In this document: in pieces, positions 51,574-60,599 of the stretch | Position numbering within the stretch: the first letter of the stretch is position 1 | Layout of the letters: each line of letters starts with the position of its first letter | NCBI RefSeq assembly: GCF_005233875.1 | Contig: NZ_SZPZ01000008.1 | Location: forward strand, 46,167 to 110,166 | Length of the DNA stretch: 64,000 nt | Source: Kribbella jiaozuonensis | Lineage (GTDB): Bacteria > Actinomycetota > Actinomycetes > Propionibacteriales > Kribbellaceae | Direction: 5' to 3' | Notes under the pieces: model-generated | The model's input: only the letters and a program-made list of their open reading frames with translations | Told to the model about the DNA's origin: nothing | Database searches by the model: none | Program-made: the position numbers and the translations under genes

Positions 51574-53400
51574 ATGAGCGCAGCCCCCCGCAGCCCGGCC
51601 GCCAGCACCAAGGGGCGCCGCCGCCCGCTCGGACTCGGCCAGGCCACGATCACCGGTGGCTTCTGGGCGCCACGGCAGACCCGCAACGGTCTGGACGCGA
51701 TCCCCAGCGGCCAGGACCAGCTCGAGAAGGCCGGCAACCTGCAGAACCTCCGCCTCGCCGCGGGGATCGGCGAGGGCGAGGCGATCGGCCCGATCTTCGC
51801 CGACTCCGACGTCTACAAGTGGCTCGAGGCCGCGGCCTGGGAGTACGGGCGCAACCCTGACGAGGACCTGCTCAAGCGCATCCGCGACCTGACCGCGGTG
51901 GTCGCGGCCGCGCAGCGCGAGGACGGGTACCTCGACTCGGTCGTCCAGCTCCGGTACGGCGACGAGGGCCGGTACCAGCAGCTCGTCTGGAGCCACGAGC
52001 ACTACTGCGCCGGCCACCTGATCCAGGCCGCGGTCGCGCAGGTCCGCTGCACCGGCGATACCGCTCTGCTCGACGTCGCAACCAAGCTCGCGGATCATCT
52101 GGTCGCGACGTTCGGCGACGGCAAGACCGTTGACGTCGACGGTCACCCGGTCATCGAGATGGCCCTGGTCGAGCTTTATCGAGAAACGGGTACGGCGGCG
52201 TACCTCGACCTGGCCAAGTGGTTCGTCGAGGCGCGCGGTCACGGGATCATCGAGAACCACGGCCACTCGCCGACGTACTTCTCCGACCGCGTCCCGGTCC
52301 GCGAGGCGACCACGGTCGAGGGGCACTCGGTCCGCGCGGTCTACCTTGCCGCGGGCGCGACCGACGTCGCGCTGGAGACCGACGACGCCGAGCTGCTCGA
52401 GGCGCTGAAGCGGCAGTTCGACCACATGTGGTCGACCAAGACGTACGTCACCGGTGGTCTCGGTGCGCGTTGGGAGGGCGAGGCGTTCGGCGACGAGTAC
52501 GAGCTGCCGACGGACCGCGCGTACGCCGAGACGTGTGCGGCGATCGGCGGGATCCAGTGGGCGTGGCGGATGCTGCTGGCGACGGGCGAGGCGTCGTACG
52601 CGGACGCGATCGAGCGGATGCTCTACAACGGGTTTCTCGCAGGTGTGTCGCTGTCGGGTACGGAGTACTTCTATGTGAACCCGCTGCAGCTGCGCGGGGC
52701 GGCGCACCCGGACAACGGACGGAGCCCGGCGCACGGTCGGCGCGGCTGGTTCGACTGCGCCTGCTGCCCGCCGAACATCATGCGCACGCTGTCGAGCCTC
52801 GACGGCTACCTGGCGACCACCACCGACGACGCCATCCAGATCCACCAGTACGCAACCGGTGTGATCGGCGATCTGCAGGTGGAGACCGCCTACCCGTGGG
52901 ACGGCACGGTCCGCATCACGGCTCCGAAACCGACCGTTGTCGAACTCCGCATTCCTGCGTGGGCAGAAGGTGCCACCGTCAACGGCGAGCCCGCCGAACC
53001 CGGCACGTACGCCCGCGTCACCGGCACCGATATCAACCTCCAGCTACCGCTGCAGCCCAGGGTGGTCGGCGCAGATCCCCGGATCGACGCGGTTCGCGGC
53101 TGTGTTGCTCTCGAGCGTGGTCCGCTCGTGTACGCCGTCGAGCAGGCGGACAACTCCGCGAACGTGGACGACGTACATCTGTTGCCCGAGGCACCTACTG
53201 CTGAGACTTCGGAGCTTCTGGACGGGGTGACTGTGCTGAGAGCCCAGGGACGTGTTGGGGTTGGACATCAACCCGGCTGGTCCTTCCGGCCCGGGGTCGA
53301 GGACGCCACCGGTGACGAGGTCGAGGTCGTGGCGGTGCCGTATTACGCGTGGGCGAACCGGGAGATCGGTGCCATGCGTGTCTGGCTGCCCAGGGGCTGA
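51574..53400 (+). CDS. GH127 beta-L-arabinofuranosidase-like glycoside hydrolase
   Basis: The 608-aa enzyme matches glycoside hydrolase family 127 (former DUF1680): an alpha/alpha barrel with KTYVTGGLGARWEGEAFG (catalytic Glu region) and FDCACCPPNIMRTLSSLDGY with the zinc-binding/nucleophile cysteines, then beta domains. No signal peptide, so it acts in the cytoplasm on imported arabinosides. AGGAG precedes ATG 51574. It is the first gene of an operon with binding protein and permeases. Confidence 0.93.
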   Translation: MSAAPRSPAASTKGRRRPLGLGQATITGGFWAPRQTRNGLDAIPSGQDQLEKAGNLQNLRLAAGIGEGEAIGPIFADSDVYKWLEAAAWEYGRNPDEDLLKRIRDLTAVVAAAQREDGYLDSVVQLRYGDEGRYQQLVWSHEHYCAGHLIQAAVAQVRCTGDTALLDVATKLADHLVATFGDGKTVDVDGHPVIEMALVELYRETGTAAYLDLAKWFVEARGHGIIENHGHSPTYFSDRVPVREATTVEGHSVRAVYLAAGATDVALETDDAELLEALKRQFDHMWSTKTYVTGGLGARWEGEAFGDEYELPTDRAYAETCAAIGGIQWAWRMLLATGEASYADAIERMLYNGFLAGVSLSGTEYFYVNPLQLRGAAHPDNGRSPAHGRRGWFDCACCPPNIMRTLSSLDGYLATTTDDAIQIHQYATGVIGDLQVETAYPWDGTVRITAPKPTVVELRIPAWAEGATVNGEPAEPGTYARVTGTDINLQLPLQPRVVGADPRIDAVRGCVALERGPLVYAVEQADNSANVDDVHLLPEAPTAETSELLDGVTVLRAQGRVGVGHQPGWSFRPGVEDATGDEVEVVAVPYYAWANREIGAMRVWLPRG

Positions 53401-53402
53401 TC

Positions 53403-54713
53403 GTGGTCACGCGTCGGCAGTTCCTCGGCCTCGCGGCCGGAGCGACCACGGCCGGTCTGCTTCCGGGCTGCAGCTCGGTCCTGCCCGAACCCGACGTCCA
53501 GGCGGCGGGTTTCGGGCAGGAGGCCACCGGCACCGTGCAGGTGTGGTGCCGGGCGGCGACCCAGACCGGTCTGACGGACCTGGTGAAGAAGTTCAACGCG
53601 TCCCAGGACCGGCTCACGGTCGAGCTGACGCCGGTCCTGGACGCGCAGTACGTGACCAAGCTGGCGACCGCGATCCGCGGCCGGAGTGTGCCGGACCTGG
53701 TCGACATCGACGACATCAACTCGATGCTGTTCATCTACCGCGACGCGTTCACCGACCTGACCGAACCGCTGGCCGCGCTGGACTTCCGGGACAAACTCAG
53801 CCCGGGCCACCTGCGGCTGGCGACGAAGGACGAGCGTGTGTACGGCGTTCCGTACCTCGCCGACAACTCGATGTTCTGGTTCAACACCGAGCTGTGCGAC
53901 CGCGCCGACGTCGATCCGGACGAGGCGGTGAAGTCGTTCGACAACCTGCTCGACGCGGCCCGGAAGCTCCGCAAGCTCGGCGACGACATCTACGCGTGGA
54001 GCTTCCCGGCGAACAGCCCGGGCGCGCTCGGTTTCGTCGTACAGCCGATGATCTGGGCCGCCGACACCGACCTGATCCAGGGCACGATCGGCAGCCAGTC
54101 CGGGCACATCGTCGGGAACGACGTGGTGCAGCGGATGCTCGAGCTGCACCGGCAGTTGTGGGTCGACGGATTGGTGCCGAGGGCAAACTTCTCCGACGAC
54201 GCGTCCCGGTGGGGCAGCGACTTCCGGGCCGGCAAGGTCGGCATCTTCCCGTCGAACTACAGCGTGGTCGTGTCGGCGTCCGACGACGCGTTCCACAAGA
54301 AGGTCACGCCGCGGCTGTTGTCCGGGCCGGACGGCGGTGCGGCGTTCTTCGACGGCGGCGACAACATGTGTATCCCACGCGGCGCTCGCAATGCATCGGG
54401 GGCGTGGGAGTTCGTGCGGTTCGCGCTGGATCTGCCGCAACAGATCGATCTGCCGGCCGGTGGGTACACGCCGGTACGGTCCGATGCGCGGACCCCGGAG
54501 TTCGCGAAGAAGTACCCGTTGGCGACGCTGCCGCTGGAGCGCATCCAGGAGGGGTACGCGCCGACCACGCTGTCCTACAACCTCCTCTACAACCAGCCGG
54601 ACGGGCCGTGGCTGCAGATGTTCCGCCGCGCGGTGTTCGACGGCGAACTGGAGGCCGCGATGAAGGAAGCCCAGCAGAACTACGACCGAATTCTGAAGCA
54701 GGGGCAGGCATGA
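53403..54713 (+). CDS. TAT-exported lipoprotein sugar-binding protein of an ABC importer
   Basis: The 436-aa extracellular solute-binding protein family 1 member starts VTRRQFLGLAAGATTAGLLPG with a twin-arginine signal and lipobox LLPGC. The typical MalE-like fold contains TGTVQVWCRAATQTGLTDLV and LVPRANFSDD. GTG 53403 begins two bases after the GH127 stop; a longer frame upstream is a shadow. It probably captures arabino-oligosaccharides or arabinosides. Confidence 0.92.
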   Translation: MVTRRQFLGLAAGATTAGLLPGCSSVLPEPDVQAAGFGQEATGTVQVWCRAATQTGLTDLVKKFNASQDRLTVELTPVLDAQYVTKLATAIRGRSVPDLVDIDDINSMLFIYRDAFTDLTEPLAALDFRDKLSPGHLRLATKDERVYGVPYLADNSMFWFNTELCDRADVDPDEAVKSFDNLLDAARKLRKLGDDIYAWSFPANSPGALGFVVQPMIWAADTDLIQGTIGSQSGHIVGNDVVQRMLELHRQLWVDGLVPRANFSDDASRWGSDFRAGKVGIFPSNYSVVVSASDDAFHKKVTPRLLSGPDGGAAFFDGGDNMCIPRGARNASGAWEFVRFALDLPQQIDLPAGGYTPVRSDARTPEFAKKYPLATLPLERIQEGYAPTTLSYNLLYNQPDGPWLQMFRRAVFDGELEAAMKEAQQNYDRILKQGQA

Positions 54714-54782
54714 ACGAGCGTAGCGAGTTCATCATTCAACACTGCGTACCTCGTGCCTCATCGGCGCCCGGAGCGAAGCGAG
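54710..54782. repeat. REP-like palindromic elements in the ABC operon
   Basis: The 76-base gap between binding protein and permease holds a palindrome with arms ATGAAC/GTTCAT (54710-54732) around GAGCGTAGCGAG, and a second GAGCGAAGCGAG (54771-54782). They could form mRNA hairpins that let the binding protein be made in excess over the permeases. Confidence 0.55.
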
Positions 54783-54789
54783 GACGACG

Positions 54790-55671
54790 ATGAGTTTGCC
54801 GCGATCGTTGACGCACCCGGGACGAACCGGGCTGTTGTTGGTCACCCCCGCGGTTCTCTTCGTCGGCGTCTTCGTACTGGTGCCGCTCGGGTTCGCGTTG
54901 GTGATCTCGCTGACCAACTGGCCGTTGATCGGCTCGGTGAAGTTCAGCGGACTGAAGAACTACACCGCGATCGTCTCCGACGCCGCGTTCGCCAAGTCCG
55001 TTCTCTACACCTTGCTGTACACGGTCATCGTGACCGGGCCGATCCTGGTGCTCGGCTACGCGCTAGCAGTCCTGGTACGCCGTAAGCGCCGCGGCTCCAC
55101 GCTGTTGCGTACGGTCTTCTTCCTCCCGTTCGTCGTCGGGCTGTCGACGCTCAGCTTCGTCACGGTCCTCGAGGCGCAGCCGGAGAGCGGCGTGATCAAC
55201 ATCGTGCTGAAGAAGCTCGGCATCACCGACGGTACGACGGCCTGGCTGGTGGACGGACCGCTCGCCACCGGGCTGATCTGCGTGCTGGTGATCTGGGCGG
55301 TCAGCGGACTGACGATGATGCTGCTGATGGCCGGCATGCAGGCGATCCCGCGGGAGTACTACGAGTCGGCCGAGCTGGACGGCGCCGGCTGGTGGAAGAC
55401 CGAGCGGGAGATCACGATCCCGATCCTGCGACGGACGATCGCGATGGCCGTGATCATCTCGGTGATCGGCTCGCTGCTCGCGTTCTCGCAGTTCTACATC
55501 CTGACCCGCGGCGGCCCGGGTACCGACACCACGACGGTGGTCCAGTACATCTACAACCGGGCCTTCGTTCAGCTGCAGCTCGGTGCCGCGACCGCGCTGT
55601 CGATCGTGCTCGTCATCGTGGTCGGCCTCGTCACCGCCGCCCAGTTCCGGCTGCTTCGGGAGAAGGACTGA
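54790..55671 (+). CDS. ABC sugar importer permease, MalF type
   Basis: The 293-aa membrane protein has six membrane helices and the EAA loop EYYESAELDGAGWWKTER that contacts the ATPase. Closest type is MalF/UgpA of carbohydrate uptake transporters family 1. No ATPase gene is present; such transporters in actinobacteria often share a common MsiK-like ATPase. Confidence 0.94.
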   Translation: MSLPRSLTHPGRTGLLLVTPAVLFVGVFVLVPLGFALVISLTNWPLIGSVKFSGLKNYTAIVSDAAFAKSVLYTLLYTVIVTGPILVLGYALAVLVRRKRRGSTLLRTVFFLPFVVGLSTLSFVTVLEAQPESGVINIVLKKLGITDGTTAWLVDGPLATGLICVLVIWAVSGLTMMLLMAGMQAIPREYYESAELDGAGWWKTEREITIPILRRTIAMAVIISVIGSLLAFSQFYILTRGGPGTDTTTVVQYIYNRAFVQLQLGAATALSIVLVIVVGLVTAAQFRLLREKD

Positions 55672-56501
55672 TGAGACTCAAGAACACCTTCTACGTCATC
55701 GGCGGTAGCGGCGCGTTCCTGGTCTTCGCCGTACCGTTGCTGTGGGCACTCTTCCGCTCGGTGCAACCGAACGATGTGATCGTCGCGGCTCCGAACGCAT
55801 CGACGTTCTTCCATCTGACCTGGGGCAACTTCCGGACGTTGATCGAGGGACCGGGCAACTTGATCCGGGCCGTCGGCAACAGCTTGATCGTTGCTCTGAG
55901 CACCGCGATCTTGACGGCGCTGCTGGCGACGTTCGCCGGCTACGGCTTCGCGCGGTTCCGCTTCCGCAGTGCGCCGGTGCTGTTCGCGCTCGTGGTCGTC
56001 TCGATGATGATCCCGTTCCAGGCGATCCTGACCCCGCTCTACCTGGAGATGAACACCCTCCGGCTCACCGACAGCCTCTTCGGCCTCGTGCTGTTCTACA
56101 CCACGGTCAACCTGCCGTTCGGCGTCTTCGTGATGCGCAACTCCTTCGCCTCGGTCCCGGTCGAGCTCGAGGACTCCGCCCACGTCGACGGCTGCGGAAC
56201 ATTCCGGATGCTCGGCTCGGTCCTCCGGCCACTCATCATGCCCGGCGCCGCCACCGTCGCCCTCTACGCTTTCCTGGCCGCCTGGACCGAGTTCCTGGGC
56301 GCGCTCACTTTCCTGACCAAGGACGAGCTGTACACGTTGCCGGTCGCGTTGGTGAACGTCCAGGCAGGCGCCTACGGCGAGATCAACTTCGGCTCGCTCG
56401 TCGCGGGGGCCGTGATCGCGATGATTCCGTGCGTGGTGCTGTACGTCGGGCTGCAGCGGTTCTATGTGAGTGGACTCGCCTCCGGCGCTGTCAAAGGCTA
56501 G
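55671..56501 (+). CDS. ABC sugar importer permease, MalG type
   Basis: The 276-aa partner permease has the EAA loop ELEDSAHVDGCGTFRMLGSV and six helices. ATG 55671 overlaps the previous stop by one base (TGATG). It ends the arabinoside operon and overlaps the converging terC by 11 bases. Confidence 0.94.
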   Translation: MRLKNTFYVIGGSGAFLVFAVPLLWALFRSVQPNDVIVAAPNASTFFHLTWGNFRTLIEGPGNLIRAVGNSLIVALSTAILTALLATFAGYGFARFRFRSAPVLFALVVVSMMIPFQAILTPLYLEMNTLRLTDSLFGLVLFYTTVNLPFGVFVMRNSFASVPVELEDSAHVDGCGTFRMLGSVLRPLIMPGAATVALYAFLAAWTEFLGALTFLTKDELYTLPVALVNVQAGAYGEINFGSLVAGAVIAMIPCVVLYVGLQRFYVSGLASGAVKG

Positions 56502-57699
56502 GGCGGATCTCGTGGTCGGCGTGGGCGGCGGCGTGGGCCTCGCCGACCTCGCGGCAGAGGGCCATCAGGTCGGCTTCGTTCAGGACGTGCTGCTTGGCCT
56601 TCGGACCCAGTTCGGTGATGTGGTCGCGGGCGCGGAGGAGGCGTTGGAAGACGCGTTCGCGCTCGTCCGGGTCGTCGGTGTACTCGGGGTCGAGGTACGC
56701 GTTCGCGTCGCGGCGGATGTGGGCCATCGCGGTCTGCGTCCGGCCGCGGGTACTGAACAGTGAGGCGAAGATCGTGATCAGCAGGACGACCAGGATCACC
56801 GCCAGCGAGAGGCCGGTGCTGATCTCGACCACCTCGACTGGCTCGCCGCCGTTCACGAACGGCAGGTTGTTCTCGTGCAGTGCGTGCAGGATCAGCTTCG
56901 CGCCGATGAACATCAGGATCGCGGCCAGCCCGAACGACAGGTAGATCAGCCGGTCCAGTAGGCCGTCGAGCAGGAAGAACAGTTGCCGCAGGCCGAGCAG
57001 GCTGAACGCGGTCGCGGTGAACACGACGTACACGTTCTGGGTCAGGCCGAAGATCGCCGGGATCGAGTCGAGCGCGAACAGCAGGTCGGTGGCGCCGATC
57101 GCGACCATCACCAGCAGCATCGGCGTCAGCATCCGGCGGCCGTCGACCACCGTGGTCAGCCGGTCCCCGTCGTACTCCTCGCTGGTCCGGAACAGCCGGC
57201 GGGCCAGCCGTACGACGATGTTCTGCGCCTGGTGCGACTCCTCGGTCTCCGGCTTGAGCATGTTGCCGGCGGTCAGCAGCAGCGCGACCCCGAACAGGTA
57301 GAACACCCAGGAGAACGTGTTCAGCAGCGCGGAGCCGGCGAAGATGAACGCGGCCCGGGCGATCAGGCTGACCACGATCCCGACCAGCAGCACCTTCTGC
57401 TGGTTCTCCCGCGGCACCCGGAAGCCGGTCATGATGATCAGGAACACGAACAGGTTGTCGACCGAGAGCGCCTTCTCCGTGACGTACCCGGCGAAGTACT
57501 CCGAACCCATCTCGGTGCCGCCGATGACGAGCGTGCCGAGACCGAACAGCACCGCGATCCCGACGTACAGCGCGGACCAGACCGCGGCTTCGCGCAACGT
57601 CGGGACGTGCGCCGACCGGACGTGGAAGAAGTAGTCGAACAGCAGCAGGCCGACGATCGCGACCAAGGTCAGCACCCAGACCAGCGGGGACACCGTCAT
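56491..57699 (-). CDS. TerC-family integral membrane protein (Alx-like)
   Basis: The 402-aa protein has nine or so membrane helices with TerC motifs EKALSVDNLFVFLIIMTGF and LFALDSIPAIFGLTQNVYVV, whose acidic residues bind metal. Alx/TerC proteins export manganese or load secreted enzymes. A charged C-terminal tail of about 75 residues is cytoplasmic. ATG 57699 was chosen over TTG 57711. Confidence 0.9.
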   Translation of the reverse strand: MTVSPLVWVLTLVAIVGLLLFDYFFHVRSAHVPTLREAAVWSALYVGIAVLFGLGTLVIGGTEMGSEYFAGYVTEKALSVDNLFVFLIIMTGFRVPRENQQKVLLVGIVVSLIARAAFIFAGSALLNTFSWVFYLFGVALLLTAGNMLKPETEESHQAQNIVVRLARRLFRTSEEYDGDRLTTVVDGRRMLTPMLLVMVAIGATDLLFALDSIPAIFGLTQNVYVVFTATAFSLLGLRQLFFLLDGLLDRLIYLSFGLAAILMFIGAKLILHALHENNLPFVNGGEPVEVVEISTGLSLAVILVVLLITIFASLFSTRGRTQTAMAHIRRDANAYLDPEYTDDPDERERVFQRLLRARDHITELGPKAKQHVLNEADLMALCREVGEAHAAAHADHEIRPSL

Positions 57700-57749
57700 G
57701 TCGTAACCCAACCATGGCCGGCTGGTGGGATTCCCGGGTTGGGATGAAA

Positions 57750-57781
57750 TTGCCTAAAAGGCATCTTTGCTCTTTCGGCAA
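57750..57781. promoter_or_regulatory. operator-like repeats upstream of the TetR gene
   Basis: TTGCC at 57750-57754 is followed by AGGCA, forming TGCCT-AAA-AGGCA, and GGCAA at 57777-57781 closes a wider inverted repeat. TACGGT (57789-57794) ends six bases before the TetR ATG, so the operator precedes a leaderless promoter. Confidence 0.45.
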
Positions 57782-57800
57782 CTTCTGCTACGGTCGTGTC

Positions 57801-58409
57801 ATGGCCGAAGGGTTGCGGGAGCGGAAGAAGCAGGAGACGCGGATCGCGTTGAGCTGGGCGGCGGTCCGGCTCGCCGTCGAGCGCGGGTACGGCGCGGTCC
57901 GGATCGAGGACATCGCCGCCGAGGCCGGGGTCTCGCTGCGGACGTTCCGCAACTACTTCGACAGCAAGGCGGATGCGATCGCCGCGCGCGAGGTGGATCG
58001 CAGCCTGAAGATCGCCGAGGAGCTCCGGGCGCGGCCCGCCGACGAACCGCTGTGGGTGGCGATCCGGGCCGCGATCGAGGCCCATTTCGCGCTCGGCGAG
58101 GAGGGCCACGGCAGCCGGCGGCCGCCGGACGAGCAGTGGCTCAAGGGCATCCGGTTGATGATGACCGAGCCCGCACTGCAGGGTGCGATCGTGCTCGCCT
58201 ACGCACGGGTCGGCGAGGAGATGGCGGCCGCCATCGCCGAGCGGACCGGGATCACGGGAATGTATCCGCGGCTCGTCGCCGATGTGATCGGCGCGGCCCG
58301 AGGGGTCGTGATGGCCGAGTGGATGCGGGCCGATCCGCCCCGCTCGATCGCCGACCTGCTGACCGAGGCGCTCGACCAGATCGAGGCCGGCCTGCCAGTG
58401 CCTGAATAA
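57801..58409 (+). CDS. TetR-family transcriptional regulator
   Basis: The 202-aa regulator has the N-terminal helix-turn-helix VRIEDIAAEAGVSLRTFRNYF followed by a variable ligand domain. ATG 57801 is preferred over an upstream in-frame ATG because the N-terminus MAEGLRERKKQETR is family-like. It reads into the FAD monooxygenase gene 65 bases downstream, which it likely controls. Confidence 0.92.
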   Translation: MAEGLRERKKQETRIALSWAAVRLAVERGYGAVRIEDIAAEAGVSLRTFRNYFDSKADAIAAREVDRSLKIAEELRARPADEPLWVAIRAAIEAHFALGEEGHGSRRPPDEQWLKGIRLMMTEPALQGAIVLAYARVGEEMAAAIAERTGITGMYPRLVADVIGAARGVVMAEWMRADPPRSIADLLTEALDQIEAGLPVPE

Positions 58410-58474
58410 ACCAACTTCTTGATTCCCCCGGTCAGTCGCCGGGGTGGTCAGTCATGCCCAAATGGAGGAACGTC

Positions 58475-60031
58475 ATGGATGCTGAAGTCATCATTGCCGG
58501 GGCCGGACCGAACGGCCTCATGCTCGCCATCGAACTGCGCCTGGCCGGGGTTCAGCCCCTGGTGCTGGAGCGACTGCCCGAACCGAACTCCATCCCGCGA
58601 GCCAACGGTCTCGTCGGCCAGGTTGTGCGGATGCTCGACCGACGCGGGCTGTACGAGCGTCTCGCCGGTACGCCAGGTCCGCCGCAACCGCAAGCGGCGT
58701 ACATCTTCGGGGCGATGGAGCTGCCGCTCGCGGAGCTCGAGGACAACCCCGTGTATCTGCTGCCGGTGCCTCAGGTCCGGGTCGAGGCTGTACTCCGCGA
58801 GCGGGCGCTGGAGCTCGGCGCCGAGATTCGTCCGGGCCACGAGTTGTCCGGTCTGTCGCAGGATGCGGACTCGGTCACCGTCGAGGTCACCGGTCCGGAC
58901 GGTGTGTACGAGCTGCGGACCCGCTATCTCGTCGGCGCCGACGGCGGCCACAGCCTCACCCGCAAGCTCGCCGGTATCGATTTCCCCGGCGTGACCAACG
59001 ACCGCATGGTCTCCCGTACGGCGAGTGCCCTGGTGCCGCCGGAGCTCATCGATCCGGAGACCGGTGCGCTGACGATTCCGGGGTACGGCGTGATCCCGCC
59101 GTTCATGCATCATCGGACGGAGCGGGGGATGTTCGTGTTCGCGCCGTTCCCTGGTCGTCAAGCTGTGAGCACGGGGGAGTGGGACGATCCGGGTGATGCC
59201 GGTGAGATGACTTTCGAGGAGCTGCAGGCGAGCGCGGATCGCGTGCTCGGTGTGCATGTTCCGTTGACGCCGCCGGAGGGTGACGGGCCGCGGTTGTTGC
59301 GGCGGCTCGTCGGAGGTAACAGCCGGCTGGCGGACCGGTACCGCGAAGGGCGGGTGCTGTTGGTCGGCGATGCGGCCCACGTTCACTCGGCGATGGGCGG
59401 GCCTGGGTTGAACCTTGGCCTACAAGACGCGATCAACCTCGGCTGGAAACTGGCCGCCGAGGTGAAGGGCACAGCCCCCGCGGGCTTGCTGGACACCTAC
59501 GAGTCGGAGCGACGCCCGGTAGGCGAGCGAGTCGTGATGCAAACCCAGGCCCAAACCGCACTAATTGCCCCCGGCAACGAGGTCACCGCCTTGCGGCAAC
59601 TCTTCGCCGAACTCTTCACCGAACCACGAAACGTCCAACGAATCGCCGACCTAATCACCGGCGCCGACATCCGCTACCACGCGGGCGCCCACCCGCTGGT
59701 GGGAAGGTGGGCACCCGACCTGGTGATCGAGCAGGCGGCCTCCTCTTCGCTCGCGCCTGAGTCGTCCCCCGTGCGCTTGGCCGAGTTGATGCGCGCGGGC
59801 CGCCCGCTCCTCCTGGACCTGACCCCGGCCGGCACCTTCGCGGCAACAGCCGTGCCTGACCAGATCGACGTGATCACCGGTAGCAGCGATCGTCAGATTG
59901 CCTTGCTCATCCGGCCCGACGGTTACGTCGCTTGGGCTGCGGAGGCTGATGGAGATGCTGAGCGAGACGGGCTGCGCGATGCGCTTGCTGTGTGGATTCA
60001 GGCGCGGCCTTTGACGAGTGCGACGAGGTAG
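58475..60031 (+). CDS. FAD-dependent aromatic monooxygenase (PHBH/rifampicin monooxygenase-like)
   Basis: The 518-aa flavoprotein hydroxylase has FAD motif VIIAGAGPNGLMLAIELRL, the conserved DG region VGADGGHSLTRK, GD motif LLVGDAAHVHSAMGGPGLNL and a C-terminal thioredoxin-like tail. Relatives hydroxylate phenols, polyketides or rifamycin. ATG 58475 is five bases after GGAGGAA. The last 34 bases overlap the converging XRE-cupin gene. Confidence 0.9.
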   Translation: MDAEVIIAGAGPNGLMLAIELRLAGVQPLVLERLPEPNSIPRANGLVGQVVRMLDRRGLYERLAGTPGPPQPQAAYIFGAMELPLAELEDNPVYLLPVPQVRVEAVLRERALELGAEIRPGHELSGLSQDADSVTVEVTGPDGVYELRTRYLVGADGGHSLTRKLAGIDFPGVTNDRMVSRTASALVPPELIDPETGALTIPGYGVIPPFMHHRTERGMFVFAPFPGRQAVSTGEWDDPGDAGEMTFEELQASADRVLGVHVPLTPPEGDGPRLLRRLVGGNSRLADRYREGRVLLVGDAAHVHSAMGGPGLNLGLQDAINLGWKLAAEVKGTAPAGLLDTYESERRPVGERVVMQTQAQTALIAPGNEVTALRQLFAELFTEPRNVQRIADLITGADIRYHAGAHPLVGRWAPDLVIEQAASSSLAPESSPVRLAELMRAGRPLLLDLTPAGTFAATAVPDQIDVITGSSDRQIALLIRPDGYVAWAAEADGDAERDGLRDALAVWIQARPLTSATR

Positions 60032-60561
60032 CGGCACGGCGTCGTACCTGGGTTGTGGAAGGTTGTTGCCGAGGGTGGCCCGAGCTGCAGGCAGTCGCCG
60101 GTGTGTAGTTCGTGGACCTGCCGCCCTTCATGGAAGCGGAGATGTCCGTCGAGGATCCACAGCTGCTGGTATTTGAAGATGTATGCGTCGGCCGGATACG
60201 AGACCGACGCTCCCGCCGGGAGCTCGACTTCGACCAGCTCCAACGATGATTCGGTCACCGGGGACACCGCGCGCCGGTGGTATCCGGTGATCGGGTCTGT
60301 CCAGACCGGCTGATCCTCCGCCCGTCGCAGCAGCTCCCCGGTGTTCTCCGCGCGGGCGACCAGCTCGGACAACGTCATACCGAGCGCACCCGACAACTTC
60401 CCCAGCAGTACGGCGGTGGGCTGCGCCTCGCCCCGCTCGATCTTCCCGATCATCGCCCGCGACACCCCCGACCGCTCGGCGAGCGCGTTGACAGACAGGT
60501 CCAGCGCCGTACGCGCCTGCTGCACGGTCGAGGCCAGAGATCGAGACAGATCGTCAATCAC
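59998..60561 (-). CDS. XRE-family regulator with C-terminal cupin domain
   Basis: The 187-aa protein has an N-terminal helix-turn-helix (LSVNALAERSGVSRAMIGKI) and a cupin_2 sensor (LELVEVELPAGASVSYPADA; LHTGDCLQLGP). This PuuR/SutR-like layout usually represses a linked metabolic gene. TATAGT (60573-60568) ends six bases before GTG 60561, giving a leaderless transcript. Confidence 0.93.
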   Translation of the reverse strand: MIDDLSRSLASTVQQARTALDLSVNALAERSGVSRAMIGKIERGEAQPTAVLLGKLSGALGMTLSELVARAENTGELLRRAEDQPVWTDPITGYHRRAVSPVTESSLELVEVELPAGASVSYPADAYIFKYQQLWILDGHLRFHEGRQVHELHTGDCLQLGPPSATTFHNPGTTPCRYLVALVKGRA

Positions 60562-60562
60562 G

Positions 60563-60593
60563 TTGCCACTATAGCGGCAATTGTGGCTACTAT
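60563..60593. promoter_or_regulatory. overlapping divergent promoters with a TTGCC-N8-GGCAA operator
   Basis: TTGCC (60563-60567) and GGCAA (60576-60580) flank the minus-strand -10 TATAGT (60573-60568) of the XRE gene. The plus-strand -10 TACTAT (60588-60593) ends six bases before the GNAT ATG. One bound repressor would block both genes. Confidence 0.65.
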
Positions 60594-60599
60594 CGTGCC

